A DNA stretch of 64,000 bases from contig MNCI01004050.1 in assembly GCA_015680685.1 (NCBI GenBank), forward strand, positions 448,636-512,635, written 5' to 3'. The stretch's first letter is position 1; the number at the start of each line of letters is the position of its first letter. Shown piece after piece: positions 1-11,359 of the stretch. This stretch comes from Gnetum montanum (taxonomy: Eukaryota > Streptophyta > Gnetopsida > Gnetales > Gnetaceae). Made by a program: the position numbers and the translations under genes. The notes beneath the pieces were generated by a model. That model worked only from the letters and a program-made list of their open reading frames with translations, searched no databases and was not told where the DNA came from.

Positions 1-452
1 AGTCACAATGCTCGTAATCAAGTCGTACTCATACCGCATGCGACGAGCAGCCGATTCCTTGACTAGCCGTACACATCCTTAGATGCTCGTAATCAAGTCG
101 TACTCGTACCGCATTCTAGGAAAGTAATAAATAACAATAAATAAAATCCTATCCATGCACTGCAAGGTTTATCTAATCAAGTTTGTCTTTATTGTCGTAC
201 ACAGCTTGTGTTCAGGTACAATGTTGCTCGAATAAAGAGCCGTTCACTCTAGGACTCCTACTATGGGCACATGGGAAATTAATCTAACTCTGGAGTGATC
301 AAACTGCCGGAGCTTCGCTACTTCTAGCCAGGATGGGAAATGAGGGGAGTGCCGCCTCTTATTTATAGATTTGGCAGCGGACCGTGATATCGTGTATGCG
401 ATATCGTAGGGGACGACGCGATATCGCTGCTTGTGTATATCATGTCTCATCA
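1..452 (-). repeat. Partial LTR of a gypsy family, inverted, cut by the window edge
   Basis: Read on the minus strand this begins TGATGAG at 452 and follows the same order of motifs as the LTRs at 3132 and 9248: repeated GATATCGC palindromes, a TATA box, a CCCATAGTAGGAGTC-like block, a TTTATTCGAGCAA block, and the GTGTACG/AATAAAGAC block. It is clearly diverged from those two copies, so it is an older or subfamily member. Its 3' part lies outside the window, so a solo LTR cannot be told from the end of a full element. Nothing recognisable was seen in 453-659. Confidence 0.8.
360..367 (-). promoter_or_regulatory. TATA box of the inverted LTR
   Basis: The minus strand reads TATAAATA followed by AGAGGC. 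The same box and following bases occur at 3181-3188 and 9317-9324 in the two intact LTRs, which supports a conserved U3 promoter. Confidence 0.6.
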
Positions 453-659
453 CACACCATCTACACTTATGATACCTTTGGTCATTCTAGTAGTTGGAGT
501 CTTACGATTTTCTTCTATAGGACTTAGCCAAATTTTCCTATGAGTGTCCAAAGCATGGATTGAGTTAATTAAACAGAGTTGTATTTGAGTACATGATGTA
601 CCTACACACTTTTGCATGACAATAATAAAATCGAGATTGATTCCTTCCATTATAGCACT

Positions 660-1202
660 TGGACTAACACTAATTTTATTTTCAACATTTTACTCTTAAT
701 GCATGTTACTTTCTAGAATTTAATGATTTAATATTTTATTCCATAATAGCATGAGTATGATCACTTCAAGCATAATATATTGACATTTGGTAATTCCAGT
801 AGTGGATACTTGGTACGCCAATAGTAGATACTTGGTAACCTAGCAACATTAATATAGGCTCAAGATGGGTACAGAAAGTGGAAATGGATGCTCTATGCTT
901 AGGATAGCTTAGATTACCCACAATTTCATAGTTAGTTAATATTTATTTATCTTAATATCTCAAATACTTTGTTATTTTAATATTTTGAAAATAATAATAA
1001 AAATGAATATATATTATGCCTCAATCATACTTAAACATATTGATTATGCTAGCACAAGTGATGATTAGGAAGACAACAACTAGTAATGTTACACTAAGTA
1101 TCTAGGGTACTTTTAGCTAATAGGTTCCACAAAGTTTGACTAGATCATGCATATATGCTTGTATTTGTATGGTTGGGCATAGGGGACACTTACTGCTCAT
1201 TA
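660..1202 (+). repeat. Degenerate LTR 3' part, same superfamily as the 3132 element
   Basis: Motifs occur in the same order as in the 3' half of the LTR at 3132-3907: TTTGGTAATTCC (LTR: TTTGGTAATCCC), a block naming a graded series of 'cttggtaacc' phrases, AACTTAGTTAG-like sequence, AGACAACAACTAG, a GACTAGATCATGCATATATGCTTGTATT-like counterpart of the GACCGGATCG block, then GTATGGTTG and an end at CTCATTA where the intact LTR has CTCATCA. Heavily mutated and interrupted by an AT-rich stretch near 940-1020. Boundaries are approximate. Confidence 0.55.
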
Positions 1203-1261
1203 GTAGGGTATGGTATATATATAAAAGAATATCATATATAGGAATCTGAATTATAAAAATT

Positions 1262-3126
1262 AGTAATTATGAAAGATGTGGTATTTAATGAAGAATAACT
1301 ATTAGAAGATATATCTAGCAATGAACCTTCTAAGAATAATATTGACGAAGATGATACTAAAAATAGTATCAATTATAATTTGGAAGTATGCATAGATGAA
1401 TGTGTTTCTCGTAATTAACAAGGTAATTAAAACATAGAAAGCACCTCCCTTGATGTTTCATTTGTAGATAATAATTCTTGTAACACTAAAAATATTAATG
1501 CTACTAAGCTAAATAAGTCTAGAGAATAAAAGTGAACAATTAGAAGTGTAGGAGATTGGCAAAACTTGGATATTACTAAATCAAGATTTATGAGAACTTA
1601 ATCTAATGAACTATGTCATAATGATATTATTGATAACATTATGATACCTAATAAATAAATTGCTAAGACAATTGCACAAGCCTTTATGATGGATCACTAG
1701 AAAAGTACAATGTGAGCAGAAATTGCAATGATGGAAAAACATGGAGTATGAGAATTAGTTTCATGTCTAAGAGAATGATAACCCATTAAGAATTGATAGG
1801 TTTTTATGACTAAGCTAAAAGAAGATAGAATATTAGATAAATATAAGATAAGATTGGTTGTAAAAGGATTCTCACAAATTAAAGGTATTGATTATGAAGA
1901 AGCATTCGCTCCTATAGCAAGAATGGTAACATTATGAATAATGATCTCCCTATTTGCCAAGTTGAAAATAAATGTTAAATTAACTTTTCTTTATATAGAT
2001 TTATGATCAAAGATCTACATGGAACAACCAAAAAGATTTGTCAAGTATGAAAAGTTAGTATGTAAGTTACAAAAAACAATATATGGTCTTAAACAAGCAC
2101 TAAGAGTATGGTCTCAAAAGATTGATCAATTTCTAATTAATTATGGATTCATGAAGCCTCAAAAAGAAAGTAATCTATATATACTCAAGGAAAATGGAAA
2201 GATTTAGATGCTCTTAGCCTTCCATTTAGGTGATATACTTATGGCAACAATTGAAACTAGGATCATAAAGAAGTTTAAGCAACAATTATCCTCACAATTT
2301 GATATTGCAAATCTTGGCCTAGCACATTATTATCTGGCAATGGATCTAAGATAGAGTAAAGATGAAGTAACTCTATTTGAGACAAAGTATATAGTTGATT
2401 TACTAGAGAAATATAATATGGTGGAGTGCAAAGAATCCTATATTCCTATGTTCCTTGGATTCAAAATCATCATTGAAGGAGATATTATCAATCCTACCCA
2501 CTATTAACAAATCATTAGTGCCCTTATGTATCTTATGAACACAAGACCAAATATTCAATATGTTGTTAACCAATTGGCAATGATAATGCAAAAACCAAAT
2601 TATCATCATACTTAAATAGCCCCTTAAATCTTACGATAGATTAAATTATGATATTCTATGGACTAATACTCAAGGCTACATCAATAAAAGTTATGCAAGT
2701 GTATACAAATACAAATTGGGAAGGTGATACCATTCATAGAGAATATTGTATTGGATTTCTTATTCAAATTCATCAAAACCTTGTCATTTGGAAAAGCAAT
2801 AAGCAACAAATGGTGTCTCTTTCATCTAGGGAGGTTGAATACCATGCCTTACAAGAAATTGTTCAAGATGTTATATGGATTGAGTAGCTTCCTACAAAAG
2901 TCAGTATTGAAGTTCCCAAGCCCATTACAATTCATTATGACAATCGAGTGACAATCAAGACTATTTAGAATACCATATATCATGAGAACACCATATATCA
3001 TGAGAAAAGTAAACATATTGAAAGTAGCATTCACTTTATCTAGCAAAAATATTTGGAAATGTTGATGTATAATATATCTCTACCAAGTCTCAAAAAAGCT
3101 AATGGATTTACAAAGGCCTTTGCTAA
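1262..3126 (+). mobile_element. Ty1/copia pol remnant (RT and RNase H), decayed
   Basis: Translating the plus strand in pieces gives the copia reverse transcriptase order: KIRLVVKGFSQIKGIDYEEA (about 1835-1905), then a segment ending KTIYGLKQA (about 2070-2100), a decayed active-site region near 2215 reading HLGDIL where YVDDIL is expected, then an RNase H segment with SLSSREVEYHAL (about 2818-2855) and a final TKAFAK (about 3110-3126). Stops are frequent in every frame and no LTRs were found on either side. 1262-1780 is probably the linker between integrase and RT but is too decayed to be sure. The 6.9 kb gypsy element begins only a few bases after the end of this reading frame. Confidence 0.8.
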
Positions 3127-3131
3127 ATGAT
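3127..3131. repeat. Target site duplication, left copy (gypsy element)
   Basis: ATGAT directly precedes the LTR start and is repeated at 10027-10031 directly after the second LTR, which fixes the element's ends. Confidence 0.85.
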
Positions 3132-3907
3132 TGATGAGCCGCGATATCGCGTACGCGATATCGCAGCCCATCGCCAATTCTATAAATAAGAGGCAGCTTT
3201 CCCTTGTTTCTCCATCTAGATCTAGACGCTTAGCTAAACTCTGGAAGTTTTAACATTTCAGAGATAGAATAATTTCCATGTGCCCGCAGTAGGAGTCTCA
3301 AAGTGAACGGATCTTTATTCGAGCAAATTGTACCGAAGCACACATTTGTGTACAGAAATAAAGACGAACTTTCTGATAAACCTTGCAACATATGGACTAA
3401 GCTAAATAGGATTTAATTACTGTTAAATGTTTAATCGCTTTCCTAGATAATTAAATCTCTCTCAACCCTCAACTCTCCTAGTTAAGTGCATTCAGTACGA
3501 CCACTTCGAGCACGTGTGTAACGCTTGGTAACCCAGTAATGAGTAGTGTTTGGTAATCCCAGCAACGTTGCACTAGTTCAGGGTGTGTGCAGCAAGTGGG
3601 AACAGATACTGGTGCTAGGACAATTAGAACTTAGTTAGCGAATAGATAATATAAGTTAGTCACTTAGTCTCTTCACCCTTCCTCATTAGCATAGGCATTA
3701 AAAAGAGAAAAGATATAAAAACCACATACCTCAAACTTACCTAACCATACAACCATGACAATATAGGTAAGTTTGGGAAGATAGCGATTGATTAACCTTA
3801 AGTGTTCCATAAGGCGTGTAAGCACTTAGTCCTTAGAGTTCGACCGGATCGTGTGTGAGACGCTCGTATTCGTATGGTTGAGTGTAGGGATACCTCGCCA
3901 CTCATCA
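3132..3907 (+). repeat. 5' LTR of the 6.9 kb gypsy element
   Basis: 776 bp, starts TGATGAG and ends CTCATCA. It carries GCGATATCGC palindromes at 3142-3166 and a TATA box at 3181-3188. It aligns throughout with 9248-10026, with scattered substitutions and a few indels (mainly in the palindrome zone and near 3244-3262). Confidence 0.93.
3181..3188 (+). promoter_or_regulatory. TATA box in the 5' LTR
   Basis: TATAAATA about 50 bp into the LTR, immediately after the GATATCGC palindromes. It is conserved in the second LTR (9317-9324) and in the inverted old copy (360-367). Confidence 0.65.
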
Positions 3908-3927
3908 TTGGCATCGTTGCCGGGGAC
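3908..3927 (+). other. Primer binding site, tRNA-Asp type
   Basis: TTGGCATCGTTGCCGGGGAC directly follows the LTR end. It differs by one base from TGGCGCCGTTGCCGGGGAC, the complement of the plant tRNA-Asp 3' end commonly used by Athila/Tat-type gypsy elements. Confidence 0.8.
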
Positions 3928-4023
3928 TTCGTTGTTTGTGTGCTACGTAGAACATAGGAAATCATCCACATCATTGGGAAGCTTAAACGAACCCTTAGGG
4001 TTGATCAAAAGAAAAATAAGATA

Positions 4024-5948
4024 ATGGTAAACAACACACCGAATAAGACAAACATGTCTTCTTCTTCACACAAAAGCATTTCACCACCTAGGAACAACAC
4101 TAGAGACAGTCGGCGGCACAACACACATAACCAAGAACCACCAGTTCCTCAACAATTCAATGAGGTATATATTCATCATGATGAATATATACCCAACTTT
4201 ACCTTTGTCTTCCATCAAGATGAACAACTGCGTTGGAGAGACTTGGAGGGTAACATAGTGTTGCCTCCAAACAAAGTAGCCCCCAACATGCTCCTTCATG
4301 TCCTTGCACGAATAGGCATGTCACAATTATACGCTGAGTACGTTGCATGCGATTACAACGTAAGGGACTACCATCCCACAAAAGCGTAACGTCAACGAGA
4401 TTTGCAGCAGGAGAGATACCACATATTATTGAAGGGCAAAGGCCCCTGTAATGCTTCACCTGTCTTAACAAAATTAAGGGCAGTGAACCTGTTTTCATAG
4501 GTTCTCCACGAAATGATGTTCCCCCTCCTAACGATGGTCAAGAGGTGGTGTATTAGAACCTGCGCTCCACGATTCACAACCTTGGTTCTGATCCCCACGA
4601 ACACCAAGTGTTCAACGAGGGAACACAAACACATGACAAGGATGGGCATTCTGATCGTCATCACGATTGGGGTCGGAACCACAGAAGAGAAGGTAGGGAA
4701 CATCGTCATGGAGATGGTTCTCCTTCTTCTCCCCCTTCATCAAGGCATTCACCCTCTCCTTCAGTATCAGGACATAGTCATAAGGAGCCTAACCATGAGG
4801 ATAAGGGTAAACATAGTGAGAAACCTCAACAAGAGAATCAAGAAAGAGGATGAGGGCACTTGAAAGAATCAAGGCATGAAAGAATGGAAAGTAGGGAACT
4901 GCATAGACATCACAGACGCTATGAGAGAAATGATAATGAAGAACCCCTACTTGCAAATCGAAGCATGTTAGACATCACGGAGGCTATGAGAATTTCTACA
5001 AGGCACCAGAAGGATAGCAAGATCAAGAGATTAGACATGAATAATATTCCACGATTTGAGGGGGGATACAATGCTGATCCTCAGAACCACTTACAAGCAT
5101 TTCATGATGCATTTGCCTTACAGAACATTGAAAATGAGTGGCAAAAGCTAAATTTTTTCCTAAGGACACTGGTAAAAAAAGCAGAAAGCTGGTACCGGTC
5201 CTTAGAACCGGAAACCATTAGGAGGTGGAGTACGATGCTAGAATTGTTTAACGATAAATATCAAATGTACTCTCAAGTGTCCAGCCTGAGAAAGCAAATC
5301 CAAGGATGGAAGCAGGGAAATCATGAGTCCATGGATGCTGCCATGGGCTATTATTATGCATTGTTACATCGTTGCCCAAGCCATGGCTACTTGCAGTAGG
5401 ATCAACTACGCCATCTCGTAGATGGGCTTAGGCATGAAACCAGGAGAACCCTTGGAATGTATGCCCAAGGGAGATTATCAAAGCTTAGGTCCCATTAGAT
5501 TCATAGATTGTTGGAACAAGTAGCTAAGGAAGAAGGAGAGCTACACAAGAGAGAAAGTGTGGAAGAGTACAACCGTGATCCTTCCCTCTGAAAAAGGGGA
5601 GTGAGATTCTGTGAGGAGGAGGAAGAGTCACCACTTGAAGAGCTGGTGCATAGGAAAACCTTGCCACTGCAAAAATTGACAACAGAAGTGTTAACAAAGG
5701 TAGACCAAATGTGGGACTCCTTAGACAGTAGATTCAAAATCGTTCTTAAAATCATAGAGGAGTCTAAGGAGTGAGGTAGTGACTATGATAAAAAGAAGAG
5801 GAGAGAAGTGGTCAATGCACATAGCAAAGGTAAGGGTAAAATGGCTATCACTGAAGAGGTTGTGGATTCAGGTACAGACAATGACGGTGGATGTGAGATA
5901 TGCCAATATGACCATCCTAAGGGATGTTGCCCAATAATCTCACACCTA
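4024..5948 (+). pseudogene. gag of the 6.9 kb gypsy element, broken
   Basis: The first ATG after the PBS opens a 121-codon segment (4024-4389) with a Ser/Asn-rich start. After a stop at 4387-4389 the same frame continues to about 4498. The rest of gag lies in another frame from about 4608: an Arg/His/Asp-rich linker, then the retrotransposon gag domain (4860-5399) containing IPRFEGGYNADPQNHLQAFH, a KLNFFLRTLVKKAESWYRSL-type helix and a Q..YMDAAMGYYY-like end. It then continues past TAG, TAG and TGA stops at 5397, 5496 and 5589 to a cysteine motif CEICQYDHPKGCC near 5890-5930, probably a degenerate zinc knuckle. The frame change between about 4390 and 4608 plus several stops mean no full Gag can be made. 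Confidence 0.8.
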
Positions 5949-6610
5949 TAAGAGTCTAGGGTGTATGCACTCAACCCAAGACTTAACAAACGGCAAGCAC
6001 CCCATCAATTACCTTATTCCCAAGGTAACCCGAGTCAGTTCCATATTATCCAAGTGGAACTCCACCACAACCTATTGAGCAACACCAGCAGTGGCAATAC
6101 CCACAGTCATGGGGAATGCCACCGCCAAGGCAACAATACCCTTACCAGCAACCTGATCCATATGGCTACTACGTGCAATAGCCAATCTCTCTACTTGACT
6201 CTGTCAGTCATGTGACACCACGACGTCACTACCAAGCTCGGGAGTATTATAAGACTCCTTCTCCTAGGAGAGACACACCACATACATACCATCCTCCGAA
6301 TCCATCCGCCACTCTCACACTGATAACTCCATTACCACCTGCTCCAGCAATGCAAGGGAAACTCCCCACTCAATCATAGCAACGCAATGTGACCAGAGCT
6401 GTAAACCTTCAACCCACTGCTGGTTCTAACAACCGTACAAAGAGAAGACCTTTTTTCAGAACCAATAGTCCAAACAAGCTCTCACAACCACAAGTGGTTG
6501 AGCCTCCAAACGCTTCTCCATCAAATAAGGCTTTGGAGCTCCCTTCAAACCAAAAATAGAGCTCAACACACACGGTTATGTTAACAGATACCGTCACTAA
6601 ATAGATTAAG

Positions 6611-7267
6611 GTGGGCCACCTTCCCAGGAAATTCTTTGATCCTGGAAGCCCCCTAATTTATCTACAAGTGGCTAGGAACAAACCATGTATAGCTCTTCTA
6701 GACTCAGGTTTCAAAGTCAACTTAATATCACAAGAGATGTATAAAGCCTGGAACCTGCCTCCACTAAAGAAGAGTAATATTCGCTTAGAGTTGGCTGACC
6801 AATCCATCAATGTTCCCTTGGGACAAGTTGAGGACATTATTACCACCGTGTGTAGGTGGTCATAGCCAGCTGATTTCCTAGTGATAAAAGTAAACAATGA
6901 TAAAGGGGACTTACCAATAATAATGGGAAGGGCATGGCTAAGTACCATAAATGCATGCTTAGGAATTTGTGATCTTTCCCTGGAAAACTCTAAGGAAAAC
7001 ACTTTTGGGAAGATCGAGAGGAAGAAAGTTTCATGCATCACATATAGTGATACAGGGTGTGATGGCATACAGGAATGTTCAACATTGCCAGCGTGCAACC
7101 GGTGTGCCCAAGAAATTAACATACAAAAGTGCCTGTATGTAGCAACCACACAACAAGCAGACATCTCGTGGTTGATAGATGATCCAAAGAGCAACTTACC
7201 AACATGCATGGAACTAACTGGGGAAACAACTTGCGCTCACATCGAAAGCATAGATACACTGGAGTAA
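6611..7267 (+). pseudogene. Retropepsin-like protease of the 6.9 kb gypsy element, broken
   Basis: The segment 6611-6865 contains ALLDSGFKVNLIS, the active-site loop of a retroviral-type aspartic protease (Asp-Ser-Gly). After a TAG stop at 6863-6865 the same domain continues with DFLVIK and LPIIMGRAWLST (about 6920-6950), the usual second conserved block (I.GR.WL). A Cys-containing tail runs to the stop at 7265-7267. 5960-6610 is a Pro/Gln/Ser-rich linker with several stops joining gag and protease. No pol follows. Confidence 0.75.
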
Positions 7268-9231
7268 GAGCGTTGCAACTTCCAACCCTTAACCTAAAAA
7301 CATCAATTGGGAGAAGTTGGACACTTCTTAAAAATTTAAACAAGTGCTCATTATTTCAAATCTCTCCCTTTCAATTCAGTCATGGGGAAGATGGCCACAT
7401 ATGCTGATCAATTAAGGCCCTTAGTTCCTTTTTAAGTTTTTGTTTTACACATTTTTTGTTTTATAAATTTCTTTAACTTTTCTTGTTTTTTTTTACAACA
7501 CCGTTCATACTTCTTCGTTTATTTGTGTGTTTATCTATTTTTTTAAGTTTTTCACCTAATAAGTGCTCCTAAAGATGGTATGAACTATATTCCATTGATT
7601 ATTAATGTTTGGTTTTTACCTTTGAGTTATAATGTTGATACTAAGGTATGGTTCTTTTGATATAACAGGCAATGAGTCCACGTCATCCATGCATCCATGA
7701 ATTTGTATGGTCTCTCTTAGCTTGGAAATGTACAGTTCCTTTCTTAATAATAAGAACTATCAACGAATCAGTGACTGGGCATTTCTCAAACTAAGGAAGG
7801 ATTCAAGGATTGAAAAGGGTATGACTTCAAGGGAAATTGATGCATTTGTGTTGGCCATTCTCTTAGGTGCTTGGATGTTTTCTTCTTGGGTTTTCCTTAT
7901 CATTCCCACGTTGCTCCATTATCGGGGAGCTAAGCTTATAAAAATAACAAAGTCTTTGCATGGTATGGTTCTCACAAAAAAAAACAATGAGAATTCAAAG
8001 CACACCCCTTAGATAAAATAATCATTTGGACTACAAGCACTGGTTATGGAACTAAATAAACATATTCCCTCTAACTAAGGCCCTTTCTCGTTTCCTACTT
8101 TCGCCTTTCTCATTTCATCGGAATGGTGGTGACTTTTTGGTAGAGGCATTCTTGTTACTTCAAGTGGATGGATTGGCCAAATGTATTAATGCAAAGTCAC
8201 TAAACGTGGATTTTTTGAGGCCAGATTTGGAATGAGATCTACTCAGTCACATTAACCATGAAATACACAAGGGGCTGTACACCACCTTGTTCTTGAGACT
8301 CCATTCCATTCTCTTCTCTCCATCCTTCTTCCTCCACTTTTCACCTCATTGCCAGTTGTATCAATAGTCCGTATTTTGGTTGATGCATTGTTTTCTTTTT
8401 GGTAAACTCTTGTGGTTAAGAATTTAACTCTTGCTTCCAAATGACATTTCTAGGGCCTACGGACTCTTTGAATGTGGGAATGTCAGGGCATTAAGGGCAT
8501 GAGCCTGCTTTGGGGAGGACCCACTGGCATTCCTATTTGGTGCATCAGTTAATTTCTTTCCCTTAAACATTTTTGCAACCACCATCTATTTTGTTCATTT
8601 CCATCTTTGACATCCATTTCATCGACATTACAGTTGTTTCTTTTTCTTCATCTTTCTTATTTCTTATTCTTTTTCTATTCTATCGCTATCGGAGGTTCGC
8701 TCTCAGTCATGGGGGTCCTGGTCCAATTTTTTCAATTTTCACTTAACCCCTACACCTCGGGTAGTCACCAATGTTATATCTCCAAATCCGCATTAGCCAT
8801 ATCACAACTTAGCCAATGGACCTTACACTGAGGCAAGGTATTAACTGCATTGTGATTCATTTACCCTTGCTAATATAAGACTGTGTTGTGTGTGCAGATG
8901 GCAATCATACAACAACGGATTGGATCTGGAGGGAACACTTGGAATGGACTGGTGTTGGAGCAGTTATGCAAGGAACGAGACTGATGGCGTGCTTATGGAT
9001 AGACAACGAAAGGTGCAATCTTGGCATCGGCAGCAACAAACTTCTTCTTTTCTCTCTCTCTTCTCTCTCCTCTCAACTGCCAAATAAGGCTGGATGTCAA
9101 ATGTGTTTAGTGTTCACTCTTGTTGTAATGATGATCTATTCACATGTCATCCCATTCACCACTAGTCTCATTTCATTCAATAATCCCATACCTTCCCAAT
9201 ATTTTGTAAGGAACTCGAGGATGAGTTTTCA
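7268..9231 (+). other. Non-coding 3' part of the 6.9 kb gypsy element
   Basis: T-rich and stop-rich sequence with no visible RT, RNase H or integrase motifs on either strand. The phrase CAGTCATGGGG occurs three times (7376-7386, 8704-8715 and in the tract before the 3' LTR). A short open frame at 7707-8012 is listed separately. Confidence 0.6.
7707..8012 (+). CDS. Unrecognised 101-codon ORF with one membrane-like segment
   Basis: I do not recognise this protein. It has a basic middle (KLRKDSRIEKG) followed by a hydrophobic run of about 25 residues containing FVLAILLGAWMF and FLIIPTLL, then a basic end. It sits between protease and 3' LTR, where Athila elements carry an env-like frame with a membrane segment. 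A possible splice acceptor (GATATAACAG) lies just upstream near 7669. That parallel is positional only; the ORF could be chance in T-rich DNA. Confidence 0.3.
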   Translation: MVSLSLEMYSSFLNNKNYQRISDWAFLKLRKDSRIEKGMTSREIDAFVLAILLGAWMFSSWVFLIIPTLLHYRGAKLIKITKSLHGMVLTKKNNENSKHTP

Positions 9232-9247
9232 TTCAGTCATGGGGGTA
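9232..9247 (+). other. Polypurine tract region before the 3' LTR
   Basis: TTCAGTCATGGGGGTA directly precedes the LTR start. Just upstream (about 9212-9228) is CTCGAGGATGAGTTTTC, resembling the CTCGAGGACGAGC stretch often found before the polypurine tract of plant gypsy elements. Confidence 0.6.
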
Positions 9248-10026
9248 TGATGAGCCGCGATATCGCGTCGACACCTGCGATATCGCGTACACAATATCGT
9301 AGCCTGTCGCCAATTCTATAAATAAGAGGCGGATTTCCCTTGTTTCTCCATCTAGATCTAGACCCTTAGCTAAACTCTGGTAATAGAATAATTTCCATGT
9401 GCCCACAGTAGGAGTCTCAAAGTAAATGGATCTTTATTCGAGCAAATTGTACCTGAGCACACATTTGTGTACAGAAATAAAGACGAAATTTTTGATAAAC
9501 CTTGCAGCATATGGACTAAGCTAAATAGGATTTAATTACTATTAAATGTTTAATCGTTTTCCTAGATAATTAAATCTCTCTCAACCCTCAACTCTCCTAG
9601 TTAAGTGCATTCAGTATGACCGCTTCGAGCACGTGTGTAATGCTTGGTAACCCAGTAACGAGTAGCGTTTAGTAATCCCAACAGTGTTGCACTGGTTCAG
9701 GGTGTGTGTGGCAAGTGGGAACAAATACTGGTGCTAGGACAATTAGAACTTAGTTAGCGAATAGATAATATAAGTTAGTCACTTAGTCTCTTCACCCTTC
9801 CTCATTAGCATAGGCATTAAAAAGAGAAAATATATAAAAATCAAATACCTCAAACTTACCTAACCATACAACCGTGACAATACAAGTAAGTTTGGGAAGA
9901 CAACGATTGATTAACCTTAAGTGTTCCATAAGGCGCGTAAGCACTTAGTCCTTGGAGTTCGACCGGATTGTGTGTGAGACGCTCGTATTCGTATGGTTGA
10001 GTGTAGGGGTACCTCACCACTCATCA
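9248..10026 (+). repeat. 3' LTR of the 6.9 kb gypsy element
   Basis: 779 bp partner of 3132-3907 with the same termini and the TATA box at 9317-9324. Its palindrome zone is longer and altered (9255-9300), and it lacks a short segment present after CTCTGG in the 5' LTR. Confidence 0.93.
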
Positions 10027-10031
10027 ATGAT
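10027..10031. repeat. Target site duplication, right copy (gypsy element)
   Basis: ATGAT, matching 3127-3131. Confidence 0.85.
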
Positions 10032-11359
10032 CATTTGATGCCTCAAAAATATCTCTCTATTTCCACTTTCTTGCAATTTAAAGTGAGGAGAAGTGATATC
10101 TAAAAATTGTGAAGATTATGAAAGAAGTTTGATATTATGTTCAAAGTAGCCACCCTCTAACATCTTCATTATAATTACTTTCACTTTACATTGCTCACAA
10201 AAAATATAAAGAATCAAGATAAAGACAAAGTATGAAATAAGGAAAAGTGTTAGATAGGAATTCATACATTATCTTGATTTATAAAGTGTCATATTGAGTC
10301 AAGTCAATACTCTTATGTACAGTGAGTTAATTTGTTACTCCTAGTATCAATTTGTAACACAATAAAATCATTCATAAGTTTGTATATTATGAAACAAAAC
10401 AATTCATAAAGACTAAGTAAAATGGTCTTATGAATTTGTAATGAATATATTAAGTTATGTCATCTAAGTGAGTCATTACTCTTCATTAAGTTAAAAGTTT
10501 GGCTAGTTCTAAGTTTATAAAAAAGTTAAGTTGTAGAAGTTTTCAAGTGTACAAGTATAAGAATCATAGCTGTCCAAAAGGAACAAACTTTTATGACCAA
10601 AAAGTCCAAGTTAAGTTGTTCAGAAGAATTGCCCAAAGAAGAATTATTAATTATGAAATTCTTATCATATTATGAACCTACAAAAAGTGTTAGGTTCTTT
10701 ATGCCATTACATTCTTAAACTATTTTATACTATACTATCTTAAGTTTAACAAAGTTATTACCATGTAGATTGGTAACGTACTTCTCAAAAGTTAAATGGT
10801 TTAAACTTATTATTAAATGTATTTAAAGGAAGATTCCAATTTGTATAAACTTGTTCATACTCATTAACATAGATGTCTCCCCTAAATAAGGGACTTGAAA
10901 GATCCTAAATAAAGCCCAACCCTTTTTTTCTAGTTAACTAGGAAGTAAAGAAGAAAATTATCAGAGTTTGTAATTTTTTATTCTTATAAGGTTGTTGGCT
11001 AGGAGTTGAAACCTAAACATTGACTATATGTGTCCCTAGGCTATATAACCAACATAGCACTTTAGTGTAGCTTAAGTAAAACATAATGGTGCCTTAAACA
11101 CAACTTCAACTTGCACCTATCATGAAGGTAAAATTAGTTTTCATTAGAGATAGACCCTATGGATCTATTGGACCAATTCACTCTCAATAGTCTTTTCCAA
11201 TGAGAACTTGTGACTTTTAAAAATGCAAGCCACATGCCTATATTAAGTAATGGACTTCTTAGGTGAGTTTTGACAATCTTCAATTCATTAACTTGAAATT
11301 AAAGTCAAATTATTTTTTTTCCAAACAAGTACATTAATATAATCAATAAATTAATTTAA
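10032..11359. other. AT-rich spacer, no gene seen
   Basis: Stop-rich AT-rich sequence on both strands with no family motif, LTR or splice pattern that I can support. Confidence 0.6.

Larger units (their letters stand above)
3132..10026 (+). mobile_element. Complete-ended 6.9 kb Ty3/gypsy element, gag-protease only (non-autonomous)
   Basis: Two similar LTRs (776 and 779 bp) begin TGATGAG and end CTCATCA and are flanked by the 5-bp duplication ATGAT. A tRNA-Asp-type primer binding site follows the first LTR and a purine-rich tract precedes the second. The interior holds gag (4024-5948) and an aspartic protease (6611-7267). No reverse transcriptase, RNase H or integrase could be seen in 7268-9247, where a full element would have more than 3 kb of pol. 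PBS type and gag-protease style resemble the Athila/Tat group. The element probably depended on enzymes from a related copy. Confidence 0.9.

Noticed and set aside
378-427. Palindromes as a replication origin or recombination site
   Set aside because: They are part of LTR upstream regions repeated in three copies, so a promoter-type role is simpler.
8888-9250. 120-codon plus ORF before the 3' LTR of the gypsy element
   Set aside because: It runs into the polypurine tract and LTR, shows no domain, and overlaps an alternative frame of equal quality.
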